Assembly: GCF_031921685.1 (NCBI RefSeq)
Contig: NZ_JAPDHU010000003.1
Location: forward strand, 868,001-932,000
Source: Terripilifer sp031921685
GTDB taxonomy: Bacteria > Pseudomonadota > Alphaproteobacteria > Rhizobiales > Beijerinckiaceae
Reading direction: 5' to 3'
DNA length: 64,000 nt
Below are positions 1-9,191 of this stretch, piece by piece. Numbering within the stretch: the stretch's first letter is position 1; every line of letters begins with the position of its first letter. The translations under genes and the position numbers were made by a program. The notes under the pieces were generated by a model, which had not been told where the DNA came from, did no database searches, and saw only the letters and a program-made list of their open reading frames with translations.

Positions 1-5
1 AACTT

Positions 6-1799
6 TCAGTTCGCGCGCGCTGTATCCGCTTCGGCGCGACGGCCAACGGCCGAGGCCATGTTGTCGGACGTTTCCGCCTGCACCGGGATCGGCGGTCCGA
101 ACATCGCCGCTTTCAAATCGTTGCGCGACGACGCGCGCAACGGCGCCACGGTGGAGCCCACGAGGCTCGCCACCGGCGTCTGCGAAATGCTGGCCGGCGA
201 CAGCAGCGACGAGAAATTGGAGCGATCAAGCCGTGCGGCCGAGAGCGGTGCTGGATGCGCATCGCGCGCTGCGCGTACGCCAACGAGACGCGCGACGACG
301 GGCGCGCTGCGTTGTTGTTGCGGCCGCGCCACCGGCTTGACGGGCTCGCCCTGCAGCGGCGCGAAAGCCAGAACGCTGCTGCCCGCGCTGGCCGCAACCG
401 GCGTGCCCTGGGTGATGACGGAAGGCAGGCCCGGCGTCGCCGCCACCTTGCTCGACCCCGTACCACCGATGAGCGCGGCAAGCGCTTCGCGCGCGGCCGG
501 CCGCGCGGTCGGCATCGGCACGTCGGTTTTAGCTACGTCGGTTTTGGCCGGATCAGCTTTGGCGAGAACGATGAGGCTGGCGGGACGCTGCGGCGGCAGC
601 GGAACGGCCGCCATGATCATCGCCTCGACCTGCGTGTCCGACGGACGGCGCGGCGGCAGCGGCACGTCGGCGACCTGGATCTCGGTCTGCAAATCAACCG
701 GCTTTCCACGCGGTGCCGGGCCTGTCGGCGCGGTGGCCACGGGCGCAGGAACTGCAGCAACGGGGGCCGCCTGTTGTTGCGGCTGCGGCGCCGGCTGAGC
801 CGTCGCCTGGAGCTGCGCTGCGGCCACCTGCGACGGATCGCGGCGAGCTGCGTCGGAGCGGAAGAACGAGGCGGAGGAATTATCCTCGGCCGCGGCATAG
901 GCTGTCGTCGGTGGGGTCGCCGCGGCGGTGCGAACCGGCGCCGGCGCGCCACGGCGCGAAGCCACCTGAGTGCGAACCGGAGCGGTATCCTCTTCCTCTT
1001 CACCCCAGCCAAACAGGGTGGCGAAGAAGCCCTTGCTCTGAACCTGCGCCAAGCTCGGCACAAAACCACCGCCGCGCGCCTCGATCTCGGCCCGCGCTTC
1101 TTCGTAGCGCGCCATTGGCTGGCCGTTGGCCGGGATGTGAACGGTCTTGCCGTCGGGGAACAGGCGGGCGAGCTGATCGTAGCTCATGCGCGGCCAGGCC
1201 CGGACGGAACCGACATCGAGATGGACGAAAGGCGAATTCGCGGACGGATAATAGCCGACACCGCCGCGCTGCATGCGCATGGCGGTCTCGCGGATATAGG
1301 ACATCGGCACGTCATCGACGTGGATGTCCATCGCCCGGCCTTGCGTGTGCTGGGAATATTCGGCCACGGCGCGCGAACGGCGGCGCAGCATGGAATTGGT
1401 CTCGGGCGAGCGGTAAGCCGACTGCACCCGGATGACGGAACGCGAACCGGCGCCGCGCTGCGCCTCCCAGATCACGTCGAACAGGCGGGGATCCATGCTG
1501 ATCTGTTCGTCACGCCGCCAATCGCGCAGGAACCAGTTCAATTGTTTCAGAACGGTCGGGTCGTAACTGCCGTTGACGCGGAAAGTGGCGGAAATCGTTT
1601 CGCCCGTATGGGCATGCACCAGATTGATGGTGCGGGTGTCGCCGTTGGCGATGGCCGTCTGAGTCGAACTTGTGGATAGCGCGGTGAGAACGAAAGCGAG
1701 CGACCCGCCGGCCGCAAAAAATTTGAAAAAACGGCGCGATGCCGTGCGGAGGCGCGGGTTCTGCAAAGCCAAACTCACCTTTTCGTCAGACCGAGACAC
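6..1799 (-). CDS. DUF882 (YcbK-like, M15 peptidase fold) protein with long Pro/Ala-rich tail
   Basis: The N-terminus (residues 1-50) has basic residues and a hydrophobic stretch, consistent with an export signal. Residues about 55-200 form a DUF882/YcbK domain of the M15 metallopeptidase fold. The zinc-site pattern is visible: H151 and D158 in SQHTQGRAMDIH, and H193 in FVHLDVG. Family members usually end near residue 200. This one continues for about 400 residues of Ala/Pro/Gln-rich, low-complexity sequence with repeated PLPPxRP-type motifs (VPLPPRRP, VPLPPQRP, VPMPTARP). The role is probably in peptidoglycan or envelope handling. Domain call is firm; enzymatic activity is inferred. The gene is complete, with its stop codon at the window edge. 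Confidence 0.85.
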   Translation of the reverse strand: MSRSDEKVSLALQNPRLRTASRRFFKFFAAGGSLAFVLTALSTSSTQTAIANGDTRTINLVHAHTGETISATFRVNGSYDPTVLKQLNWFLRDWRRDEQISMDPRLFDVIWEAQRGAGSRSVIRVQSAYRSPETNSMLRRRSRAVAEYSQHTQGRAMDIHVDDVPMSYIRETAMRMQRGGVGYYPSANSPFVHLDVGSVRAWPRMSYDQLARLFPDGKTVHIPANGQPMARYEEARAEIEARGGGFVPSLAQVQSKGFFATLFGWGEEEEDTAPVRTQVASRRGAPAPVRTAAATPPTTAYAAAEDNSSASFFRSDAARRDPSQVAAAQLQATAQPAPQPQQQAAPVAAVPAPVATAPTGPAPRGKPVDLQTEIQVADVPLPPRRPSDTQVEAMIMAAVPLPPQRPASLIVLAKADPAKTDVAKTDVPMPTARPAAREALAALIGGTGSSKVAATPGLPSVITQGTPVAASAGSSVLAFAPLQGEPVKPVARPQQQRSAPVVARLVGVRAARDAHPAPLSAARLDRSNFSSLLSPASISQTPVASLVGSTVAPLRASSRNDLKAAMFGPPIPVQAETSDNMASAVGRRAEADTARAN

Positions 1800-1885
1800 G
1801 GGTTGCGGTCAATCACTCCGCTAACGATGATTGCCCCGGTACGCAGGGTAATACATTGTTAACGCAAGCAAATTGTTACCGAAAA

Positions 1886-1895
1886 CCGTTAACGG
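1886..1895. promoter_or_regulatory. CCGTTAACGG palindrome upstream of the DUF882 gene
   Basis: The 232-bp gap between the DUF882 start (1799) and the galE stop (2032) is AT-richer than its surroundings. It contains several GTTAAC/GTAACGG-like words, including the perfect 10-bp palindrome CCGTTAACGG. It should hold the promoter of the leftward DUF882 gene. The binding protein is unknown. Confidence 0.3.
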
Positions 1896-2031
1896 CGCGT
1901 AACGGTGCGAGCAATTGCCCGAGATGCGGCGTGACTTTAGTCAATCCGCAGCTCGATGAAAAGGCTTAGAAAACGTGGCCATTTTGTGTCGAGAAACGAC
2001 AACGCCCCGAAATGTCATGCTTCTGGCGGCT

Positions 2032-3036
2032 TCAGGCACTCGGCGCGGCGGCGGTGCGCAACTTTTGCAAATGCTGCTCCCACAGCAACGCTTGGCGGAC
2101 GATGACGTCGAGATCGTCATATTTCGGCGTCCAGCCCAGCACGGCGCGAATGCGATCGTTGCCGGCGACAATGGCAGCAGGATCGCCGGCGCGCCGGCCG
2201 GAAATCGTCACCGGAAAATCAACGCCCGAGACTTTCTTGACGACGTCGATCACTTCCAGCACCGAATATCCCCGCGCATAGCCGCAATTGCAGGTGATGC
2301 TGTCCCCGCCACCGCGCAGATAGCGCAACGCGTCCATATGGGCGGCGGCGAGATCGCTCACCTGAATATAGTCGCGCAGGCACGAGCCATCGCGCGTCGG
2401 ATAATCAGTGCCGAACACTTCCATGCCCGCGCGGTGACCCAGCGCCGCCTGCACCGCCACTTTGATCAAATGGGTGGCATTGGCGGTCGATTGGCCGGTA
2501 CGCCCCTTTGGATCGGCCCCCGCCACGTTGAAATAACGCAGCACCGCATAGCGCAGGCCGTGCGCCTTCGCCGCATCCTGCAACATCCACTCGACCATCA
2601 GCTTCGAACGGCCATAGGGACTGACGGGCTTGAGCGATTCATCCTCGGTCACCGGATTGCTTTCCGGGTCGCCATAAACCGCCGCCGTCGATGAAAAGAT
2701 GAAATGCTGCACCCCGCCCTCGATCGCGCTCTCGATGAGGCTGCGCGCCTTGGCGGTGTTGTTGAGATAATAGCCAAGCGGATCGGCCACCGATTCCGGC
2801 ACCACGATCTTGGCGGCGAAATGAGCGATGGCCGTCACGTCGTAACGCGCCAGCGTCTCCGTGATCAGATCCTCGTCGCCGAAATCGCCCTGGACGAAGG
2901 GAACCTCCGCCGGCACCGCCCAGCGGAACCCGGTCGACAGATTGTCGAGCACGACGACTTTTTCGCCGGCATCGAGCAGTTCCAGAACCATATGGCTGCC
3001 GATATAGCCGGCACCGCCGGTGACAAGTACGGTCAT
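2032..3036 (-). CDS. galE: UDP-glucose 4-epimerase
   Basis: Cytoplasmic short-chain dehydrogenase-type enzyme that interconverts UDP-glucose and UDP-galactose using bound NAD. The N-terminus carries the NAD-binding GGAGYIGS motif (residues 7-14). The catalytic residues are visible as SST (115-117) and Y141-x3-K145 in SPYGRSK. The length of 334 residues is normal. It is divergent from galU (next gene to the right), so both supply nucleotide sugars for polysaccharide or LPS synthesis. Close paralogues in this fold act on other UDP-sugars, but the motif pattern and the galU neighbour favour GalE. Confidence 0.93.
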   Translation of the reverse strand: MTVLVTGGAGYIGSHMVLELLDAGEKVVVLDNLSTGFRWAVPAEVPFVQGDFGDEDLITETLARYDVTAIAHFAAKIVVPESVADPLGYYLNNTAKARSLIESAIEGGVQHFIFSSTAAVYGDPESNPVTEDESLKPVSPYGRSKLMVEWMLQDAAKAHGLRYAVLRYFNVAGADPKGRTGQSTANATHLIKVAVQAALGHRAGMEVFGTDYPTRDGSCLRDYIQVSDLAAAHMDALRYLRGGGDSITCNCGYARGYSVLEVIDVVKKVSGVDFPVTISGRRAGDPAAIVAGNDRIRAVLGWTPKYDDLDVIVRQALLWEQHLQKLRTAAAPSA

Positions 3037-3143
3037 CTGTCCTCACAGCCTGCGGATGACATCAAAAAAACGCATCACCCGATCTTAACGGATTCGCCCC
3101 TAACTGGTCGCATCGCTCCGGACGATGAAATCCCTATGAACCT

Positions 3144-3159
3144 AAATTCATATGAATTT
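3144..3159. promoter_or_regulatory. 16-bp perfect palindrome in the galE/galU divergent promoter region
   Basis: AAATTCATATGAATTT is a perfect 16-bp palindrome, very AT-rich in a GC-rich background. It lies in the 221-bp gap between the oppositely oriented galE and galU starts, a position suited to a shared operator or promoter element. No regulator is encoded nearby. Confidence 0.4.
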
Positions 3160-3257
3160 TTGGCCGAAGCATAGGCTTTTGCCAGACGAGGTTAAACTTG
3201 TAAGCTTAAGGCTATGCAGGGGGATGAGGACCGTAACAACTCTGGGATGGATGCTTT

Positions 3258-4145
3258 ATGGCCAAACGTATTCGCAAAGCCGTTTTCCCTGTCGCTGGCT
3301 TGGGCACGCGTGTGCTCCCCGCCACCAAATCCATCCCGAAGGAAATGCTCACCGTCGTTGACCGGCCCGTTCTGCAACATTGCGTCGACGAGGCACGCGA
3401 GGCCGGCATCGAACATTTCGTCTTCGTCACCGGCCGCAACAAGGCGGTGATCGAAGATCATTTCGACATGGCCTACGAGCTTGACGATACGTTGCAGAAG
3501 CGCGGCAAGCTTAAGGAATACGAGGCGCTGCGCGACGACCTGCCGGCGGCCGGCGCCACCAGTTTCACCCGCCAACAGGCGCCGCTGGGTCTCGGCCATG
3601 CGGTCTGGTGCGCCCGCGACATCGTCGGCGACGAACCGTTCGCCGTAATTCTCCCCGACATGATTACTTTGCCCGGCGCCAAGAAGACGCGCTGCCTGGG
3701 CCAGTGCATCGAGGCTTACGAAAAGCACGGCGGCAACGTCATCGCCGTCGAGGAAGTGCGGCCGGAAGACACGCATATGTATGGCATCGTCTCCGTCGGC
3801 AAGGATTTCGGCCACACGTTCGAGATCAACGGCATGGTCGAGAAGCCGCCCCAGGGCACGTCGCCGTCCAATCTCATCATCTCCGGCCGCTACGTGCTGG
3901 AACCGCAGATCTTCGACATTCTCGCCAATGTCGAGAAAGGCGCCGGCGGCGAAATCCAGCTCACCGACGGCATGAAGAAACTGTCCGAGAAACAGGGCTT
4001 TTTCGGCGTGCGCTTCGACGGCAAGACCTATGATACCGGCTCGAAGGTCGGCTTCCTCGCCGCCAACATCGCCTTCGCCATGGCACGCGACGACATCCGT
4101 CCAGGCTTCCTGGCGGAATTGAAGAAGATCGTCGGCACGATCTGA
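3258..4145 (+). CDS. galU: UTP--glucose-1-phosphate uridylyltransferase
   Basis: Cytoplasmic enzyme making UDP-glucose from UTP and glucose 1-phosphate. The nucleotidyltransferase signature is at the N-terminus: FPVAGLGTRVLPATKSIPKE (residues 10-29). Further family blocks are HFVFVTGRNK near residue 55 and the EKP block near residue 195 (MVEKPPQG). The length of 295 residues is typical. The ATG is preceded by a GGATGG-like ribosome site. The product feeds the adjacent divergent galE. Confidence 0.95.
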   Translation: MAKRIRKAVFPVAGLGTRVLPATKSIPKEMLTVVDRPVLQHCVDEAREAGIEHFVFVTGRNKAVIEDHFDMAYELDDTLQKRGKLKEYEALRDDLPAAGATSFTRQQAPLGLGHAVWCARDIVGDEPFAVILPDMITLPGAKKTRCLGQCIEAYEKHGGNVIAVEEVRPEDTHMYGIVSVGKDFGHTFEINGMVEKPPQGTSPSNLIISGRYVLEPQIFDILANVEKGAGGEIQLTDGMKKLSEKQGFFGVRFDGKTYDTGSKVGFLAANIAFAMARDDIRPGFLAELKKIVGTI

Positions 4146-4168
4146 CCATCCGCGCTTCGGCGTGCGCC

Positions 4169-4666
4169 TCAACCTTTGAGTTGGGCGAGCACGCCGGCGA
4201 GGTCGCCCATCCCCCAATGCTCGGCAAGCTTGCCGTTTCGCACGCGGAAGATATCGCAGGACGTGAAGCGCAGCGGCTTGCCGGTCGGCGGCATGCCGAA
4301 ATAGGTGCCGCCATGGGTGCCTTGATAGACGAAACTCGCCGCCACTTTGTCGTCGGCCGCGAGCTGCGCCTCGATCGTCACCTTCAGATCGGGCATGCCC
4401 ACCAGACGCGCCTTGAAGAAGGCGACGCTTCCCTGCTTGGGCGTCATGCCTTGCGGTGGCGGCGGCGTCGCCGCACTGACCTGATGGTTGACATAGCCGT
4501 CATCGAAAAGCGCGGCGAAACCATCGATATCATGGGCACTCAGCCGAGCGGCGAATTGCTCCATGAGCGCATTCGACTCGGCGGCCGCTCTCGCCACGCT
4601 GGGCAAAGCCACTCCACCAGCCAACAGCAATCCGCTCTTGAGGACGTTTCTGCGCGCTTGCCCCAT
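4169..4666 (-). CDS. Exported SnoaL-like / ester cyclase family protein
   Basis: A 165-residue protein with a Tat-like leader (ARRNVLKSGLLLAGG...ARA) followed by one SnoaL/NTF2-like alpha+beta domain. The typical block DIFRVRNGKLAEHWGMGD is near the C-terminus. The ATG at 4666 is preceded by AGAGGAGAG, whereas a GTG two codons upstream has no such site. These proteins bind small ligands or act as cyclases or hydrolases, and the substrate here is unknown. It is convergent with galU and no functional partner is adjacent. Confidence 0.75.
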   Translation of the reverse strand: MGQARRNVLKSGLLLAGGVALPSVARAAAESNALMEQFAARLSAHDIDGFAALFDDGYVNHQVSAATPPPPQGMTPKQGSVAFFKARLVGMPDLKVTIEAQLAADDKVAASFVYQGTHGGTYFGMPPTGKPLRFTSCDIFRVRNGKLAEHWGMGDLAGVLAQLKG

Positions 4667-4796
4667 GGACACTCTCCTCTGCTGACAACAACAGATACTG
4701 GCTTCGGCAATGCGCGGCGGACGCGATGCCGATCCTCCGATTTATCACGGATGAGGCCTGTTGTAAGCAATCGCGGCGATGGCCTGAAGGCCAGGC

Positions 4797-6569
4797 TCAA
4801 CGCTGCAAGCGAAGCCCAAGCAGAAAGACGTTGGCCGTATAATCCGCGCCGAGCTGCGACGACTTCAGCCGCTCGTAGGTATAGCTGCCTTTGATCACGA
4901 TCGAGCGCGTCAGGCTGTATTCCGCCTTCAGGCCGGCGGTGTAATAATTTTCAGTGAGGCTCACGCCGCGATATTGATTGTTGGTCAACGACGCCGTCAT
5001 GCCGATCGTCAGATTGCGCAGCAGCGCATGGGAAACTTCGACCGACCCCGTGCGGCTGATCGCACCCGAAGCGCCCGCCAAGGTCGTCTCGAAGAAATTG
5101 GTCGTGCCACGCAATGTCACCGTCGTCAGCGGCGTCGCCGTCCAGATCAACGAGGCATCGATCGCCGGCCCGCTCAAGCTCGGCAGGCGCGTATCGTCAT
5201 ATTTGCGATTGCCATAGCCGCCGGAAATCTGCCCGGTGAGCATCTGGCTGAACTCGAACGAGGAACCGAGCCGCGCGAGAATGCCGTTCGAATTGCGGGC
5301 ATAGCCGGAATCGTCGATCGGCTTGTCGCGTTTGCGGGTGTCGACGGTGACTTCGGCGAAGGGAATGATGCCCGGCGTGATTTCATAGGCGAGGCGACCA
5401 CGCAGACCATAAGTATTGTAGTTGTTGTCCGACAGCGGCACGTTGGTGCCATTGTTCAGGCGGCCATCCTCATATTGCACGCGATCGGCCAGTGCCGTGA
5501 CCGAGGCTTCCAGCCGCCCAAGCTTCTGCGTAATGCCTGACGACGCACCGTAAGAGGCCACCAGCGGGCGCCCCTGCAGACTGGTCGGCAGGCCCGGCGT
5601 GCCGGGACGTTGTGTCGTCAACGATCCCCGCAGCTCGAAATTCAACGCCGTGTCGCGCGTCGCATCGACCCGCAGATTGACCGTGCCCGTGCCATCGGGA
5701 CGGTCGGCCTCCGGCACTTTTGAATAACGCGAATAGCCGCCCTTGATGTCGGCGCGCAGCTCATGGTTCGACCAGTTCGATTGGGCCTGGAGGCCGGCAT
5801 CGAAGCGCAGCAGTGTCGAGCCCTTGGGCGAATTCACATCCGCCGTGCGGTTGGGATTGGTGTCATAACCAGCCGACGTCTCGACGAACGGCTTCAGGCG
5901 CAACGAGCCGACATCGATCCCCAGCGGCGCATAGGGCGCCGGATCGACGATCGGCGGCTTCTTGCGCGCGATGGTCGGCACCTGCGCATAATTGGGCGGA
6001 GGCGGCGGTGGATTGGCGATGGGATCGACCGGACGCTTGGCCATGGGCGATCCCGGATAAGGCACCAGGGCCGGCAACGGCCGCGCGGGCGTTTTGCGCC
6101 GGCCTTTATAGTTCAGGCGTTTGTCCGGCTGCTGGCGAGGCCGGCCGTAATTGGTCGAGGTGAACGGCCCGACCGGCCGACGCGCGGCCGGGGTCACGAG
6201 ATTATTGTCGGTATCGTCACCGAAAGCATCGTTGCCGGCACCGCTCTGACCGCCGGATTGTCCACTGCTGCCGTCCGTCGGCGCCATCGGCATGTCCGTT
6301 CCGGCGCCAACCGCCTGTGCCGTCGATGTTCCGGACGTCGACCCCGAGGACGCCCCGGAGCCGGAAGAAGGCCCGAATGACTGCCGAAGCGGCAGGCTGG
6401 AAGACTGGCTGCTGGAAGACCGACTGCTGGCCGACGAACTGGAGGATGAGCCGGCCGTCTGCCCATAGGCGCCGTTGAGCGCCCCAGCCACAAGCAGGGC
6501 GCCGACACTGCCGGCAAGCCGGATTCGGGCAGTCGGAAGTCTCAACTTTGGCACCTGGCGCCGGTCCAC
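4797..6569 (-). CDS. Outer-membrane beta-barrel protein (putative porin, BBP2-like)
   Basis: A 590-residue exported protein. A signal peptide ends near AYGQ (about residue 37). It is followed by a Ser-rich low-complexity segment (about 40-100), a Pro/basic spacer (130-215), and then about 370 residues of alternating amphipathic strands typical of an outer-membrane barrel. Recognisable strand-like segments include SAGYDTNPN, ATRDTALNFELRGSL and YSLTRSIVIKGSYTYERL. It resembles the putative beta-barrel porin 2 family seen in rhizobial envelope and polysaccharide loci. The last residues are ...GLRLQR and lack the common terminal aromatic residue. Specific cargo is unknown. Confidence 0.7.
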   Translation of the reverse strand: MDRRQVPKLRLPTARIRLAGSVGALLVAGALNGAYGQTAGSSSSSSASSRSSSSQSSSLPLRQSFGPSSGSGASSGSTSGTSTAQAVGAGTDMPMAPTDGSSGQSGGQSGAGNDAFGDDTDNNLVTPAARRPVGPFTSTNYGRPRQQPDKRLNYKGRRKTPARPLPALVPYPGSPMAKRPVDPIANPPPPPPNYAQVPTIARKKPPIVDPAPYAPLGIDVGSLRLKPFVETSAGYDTNPNRTADVNSPKGSTLLRFDAGLQAQSNWSNHELRADIKGGYSRYSKVPEADRPDGTGTVNLRVDATRDTALNFELRGSLTTQRPGTPGLPTSLQGRPLVASYGASSGITQKLGRLEASVTALADRVQYEDGRLNNGTNVPLSDNNYNTYGLRGRLAYEITPGIIPFAEVTVDTRKRDKPIDDSGYARNSNGILARLGSSFEFSQMLTGQISGGYGNRKYDDTRLPSLSGPAIDASLIWTATPLTTVTLRGTTNFFETTLAGASGAISRTGSVEVSHALLRNLTIGMTASLTNNQYRGVSLTENYYTAGLKAEYSLTRSIVIKGSYTYERLKSSQLGADYTANVFLLGLRLQR

Positions 6570-6718
6570 TCCGGCGGTTCGAATGGTGAATCTAGCGTTA
6601 AGGATTTATGGTTAATGTCGCGTTACCAGATGCTTGCCGACGCAGCGGAGACATTAAGAAAGGCCTGGAGAGCGAGCTTTGGCTGACAGATCGGGCAATT
6701 TGCTCTAGGGAACCCGCC

Positions 6719-7735
6719 ATGAGCGCACCGAATCCCGCTTCCCCCACCCCCGGCGCCACCACGGCCTCCGCCTTGCGCACCCTCGGCCTGGAGCGCGCCG
6801 GCCTTGCCGCCATCGAAACCGTGCTGAAGCTGCAGCCGCAGAGCGGTCTCGCCGCGGCGCTCGAAATCGCCGTCAGCCGCATCGCCGCCAGCGAAGGCCG
6901 CGTCATCGTTTCCGGCATGGGCAAATCCGGCCATATCGGCCGCAAGATCGCCGCTTCTTTGGCCTCGACCGGCACACCCGCCTATTTCGTCCATCCGGGC
7001 GAAGCGAGCCATGGCGATCTCGGCATGATTCGCCCCAACGACATTCTGTTGCTCCTGTCCTGGTCGGGCGAGACGGCGGAACTGGCCGACATGATCACCT
7101 ATTCGCGCCGCTTTTCGATCCAGCTCGTCGCCATCACGTCGAATGCCGACAGCGCGCTCGGCCGTGAGGCCGACATCTGCCTGCAGTTGCCCAGCGCCGA
7201 GGAAGCCTGTCCGAACGGGCTGGCGCCCACCACTTCGACGACCATGCAGCTCGCCATGGGCGACGTTTTGGCCGTCGCTCTCCTCGAAGCCAAGGGATTC
7301 ACGGCGCACGAATTCCGCCAATTCCACCCGGGCGGCAAACTGGGCGCGCGCCTCTCGTTCGTGCGCGACATCATGCACAAGGGCGACGAAATCCCGCTGG
7401 TCGCGACAGGCTCGGCCATGCGCGAGGCCATTATCGAGATGAGTGGCAAGCGCTTCGGCTGCGTCGGTATTGTCGACGGCCACGGCCGCCTCTGCGGCAT
7501 CATCACCGACGGCGACCTGCGCCGCCGCATGGAAAAGTCCGGTGATTTCATCAACGAGCCGGTCGACGCGATCATGACCAGCAAGCCGATCACCGTTTCG
7601 CCGGATCTGATGGCCGCGGAAGCTTTGGCGCTGCTCAACGACAAGCGCCGCTCGGTCCTGCTCGTCGTCGACGAGGCCCAACGTCCAGTGGGCGTCGTCC
7701 ACCTGCACGACCTGCTGCACCTCGGCGCGGCCTGA
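6719..7735 (+). CDS. kdsD: Arabinose-5-phosphate isomerase (KpsF/GutQ/KdsD family)
   Basis: Cytoplasmic isomerase converting ribulose 5-phosphate to arabinose 5-phosphate, the first step to Kdo for LPS. The N-terminal SIS domain (about 50-190) has SGMGKSGHIGRK and the sugar-phosphate loop LLSWSGET. Two CBS domains follow (about 220-275 and 285-335), containing IMHKGDEIPL and IMTSKPITV. The reading frame is open from 6608, but the ATG at 6719 follows an AGGGAA ribosome site and gives the normal length (338 residues). It is divergent from the outer-membrane barrel gene. Confidence 0.9.
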   Translation: MSAPNPASPTPGATTASALRTLGLERAGLAAIETVLKLQPQSGLAAALEIAVSRIAASEGRVIVSGMGKSGHIGRKIAASLASTGTPAYFVHPGEASHGDLGMIRPNDILLLLSWSGETAELADMITYSRRFSIQLVAITSNADSALGREADICLQLPSAEEACPNGLAPTTSTTMQLAMGDVLAVALLEAKGFTAHEFRQFHPGGKLGARLSFVRDIMHKGDEIPLVATGSAMREAIIEMSGKRFGCVGIVDGHGRLCGIITDGDLRRRMEKSGDFINEPVDAIMTSKPITVSPDLMAAEALALLNDKRRSVLLVVDEAQRPVGVVHLHDLLHLGAA

Positions 7736-7794
7736 CCGCTTGGCGGTTCGGCGCGCTATAACAGAGCTATAACGACCGATCGCATCGAAAATTT

Positions 7795-7848
7795 TTGCAG
7801 AAATTTTTCTGCAAGATTGCGTTGCACGCGCATTTGCAGATTTGCAGA
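7795..7848. promoter_or_regulatory. Cluster of TTGCAG boxes upstream of the first Liv ABC operon
   Basis: An inverted repeat TTGCAG-N8-CTGCAA occupies 7795-7814. It is followed by two head-to-tail TTTGCAGA octamers at 7833-7840 and 7841-7848. The cluster sits about 80-130 bp before the binding-protein start at 7929. The arrangement looks like multiple sites for one dimeric regulator. No candidate regulator gene is adjacent. Confidence 0.45.
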
Positions 7849-7928
7849 ACGCGTCGTTCCGCGTCATGCTCGCTTCATGTCCGAGGGAGGGAGAGGGATA
7901 TCAACCCCTCGGCGCGAGGGAGAGATAT

Positions 7929-9161
7929 ATGCGGGGACGCGACATCGTCGGCGCAACGCGCCGTTTCATGCTTGCTGCCGGTCTTGCAACAAGCGCTGCT
8001 TTGGCCGCCACGGCCTTTCAAGCACAGGCTCAAGCACCATCAGGACCGCCGATCCGCATCGGCAGCACATTGGCGCTGACCGGACCGCTGGCACAGACCG
8101 GCGCCATTCATAAGATCGTCGGCGATCTCTTCGTCGCGCAGTTGAATGCCAGGGGCGGCCTGCTCGGCCGCCCGGTCGAATGGGTGTTGCTCGACGATCA
8201 GTCGAAACCGGACATCACACGCACGCTCTATGAGCGTCTTATCACCGTCGACAAGGTCGATCTCATCATCGGCCCCTATGCGACGGCGGGCATTCTGTCG
8301 GCGATGGCGGTGGCGCAACGCTACAACAAGGTCCTCGTGCACAGCACGTTCGGCATTCCGAAAATGGCCGCCTATGATCGCCAGTTCCCGGCCTGGCCGC
8401 TCGGCATCGACCCTGAAAAGACCATGCCGAACGATTTGCTCGACGCGCTGGCTTCCATCGGCAAGACGCCGAAGTCGATCGCCATCGTCACCAGCAAATT
8501 CCCGTCGGTGCAATTCGTCGCCGTCGGCGCCCGCGAAGTCGCCAAGGCGCGCGGCGTCAAGGAAGCGCTTTATCTCGAATTCGAGTTCGGCACCCGCGAC
8601 TTCGGACCGATCGCCGCGCGCGTGCGCGAGGCCGATCCCGATCTGCTGTTCGTCGGCGCCATCGGCCTTGAGGGCAACCAATTGCTCGAAGCGCTCGACA
8701 AGCTGAACTACAAGCCGCGCAATCATTTCTACGTCTATCCGACACCAGGCCCGCTGGCGACCTCGCCGCTCGGCAATGATGCCATGGCGACGACTGCCTT
8801 CGAAAACCTGCCGCCGCTCAACAAGAACCCCGAGGCCGCCGCCTTCGCCAAGGCGTTCACGGAAGCCGCGACCAAGGCCGGCCTGCCTTATACGGAGCCG
8901 GAAACCCAGGCGGGCGCGAGCTGGTCGATGTGGGAAATCCTCACCGGCGCGATCAAGGCCACCAAGTCGCTCGACGACAAGGTGCTGGCCGACCACATCA
9001 AGAAGAATGGCTCCGACACCGTGCTCGGTCACATCAGCTTCGACGGCCAAAACAACTACGGCAAGAACCTGATGCGCACCAAGCAAGTGCAGCAGGGCAA
9101 ATGGGTCATCATCTGGCCGAAGGATATGATCACGCCCGGCTATACGGTCCAGGGCAAGTAA
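7929..9161 (+). CDS. Branched-chain-amino-acid-type ABC transporter substrate-binding protein
   Basis: A periplasmic binding protein of the LivK/peripla_BP_6 class, 410 residues from the ATG at 7929. That ATG follows GGGAGAG; an upstream ATG at 7842 lacks a good site. The leader has a twin arginine (ATRRFMLAAG) and ends at QAQAQA. The mature part opens with IRIGSTLALTGPLAQTG, the usual ligand-domain opening of this class. It is the first gene of a four-gene Liv operon. Such proteins often bind aromatic acids, amides or other organic acids rather than amino acids, so the ligand is unassigned. Confidence 0.9.
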   Translation: MRGRDIVGATRRFMLAAGLATSAALAATAFQAQAQAPSGPPIRIGSTLALTGPLAQTGAIHKIVGDLFVAQLNARGGLLGRPVEWVLLDDQSKPDITRTLYERLITVDKVDLIIGPYATAGILSAMAVAQRYNKVLVHSTFGIPKMAAYDRQFPAWPLGIDPEKTMPNDLLDALASIGKTPKSIAIVTSKFPSVQFVAVGAREVAKARGVKEALYLEFEFGTRDFGPIAARVREADPDLLFVGAIGLEGNQLLEALDKLNYKPRNHFYVYPTPGPLATSPLGNDAMATTAFENLPPLNKNPEAAAFAKAFTEAATKAGLPYTEPETQAGASWSMWEILTGAIKATKSLDDKVLADHIKKNGSDTVLGHISFDGQNNYGKNLMRTKQVQQGKWVIIWPKDMITPGYTVQGK

Positions 9162-9191
9162 AGCGTCATCAGAGAAACAAGCCATCACCCG

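Noticed and set aside
6598..6615. CtrA-like half-site (ATGGTTAA, with another TTAA 10 bp away) before the outer-membrane barrel gene
   Set aside because: The spacing between TTAA halves is 10, not the 7 expected for a full CtrA site, and a single 8-mer match is weak evidence.
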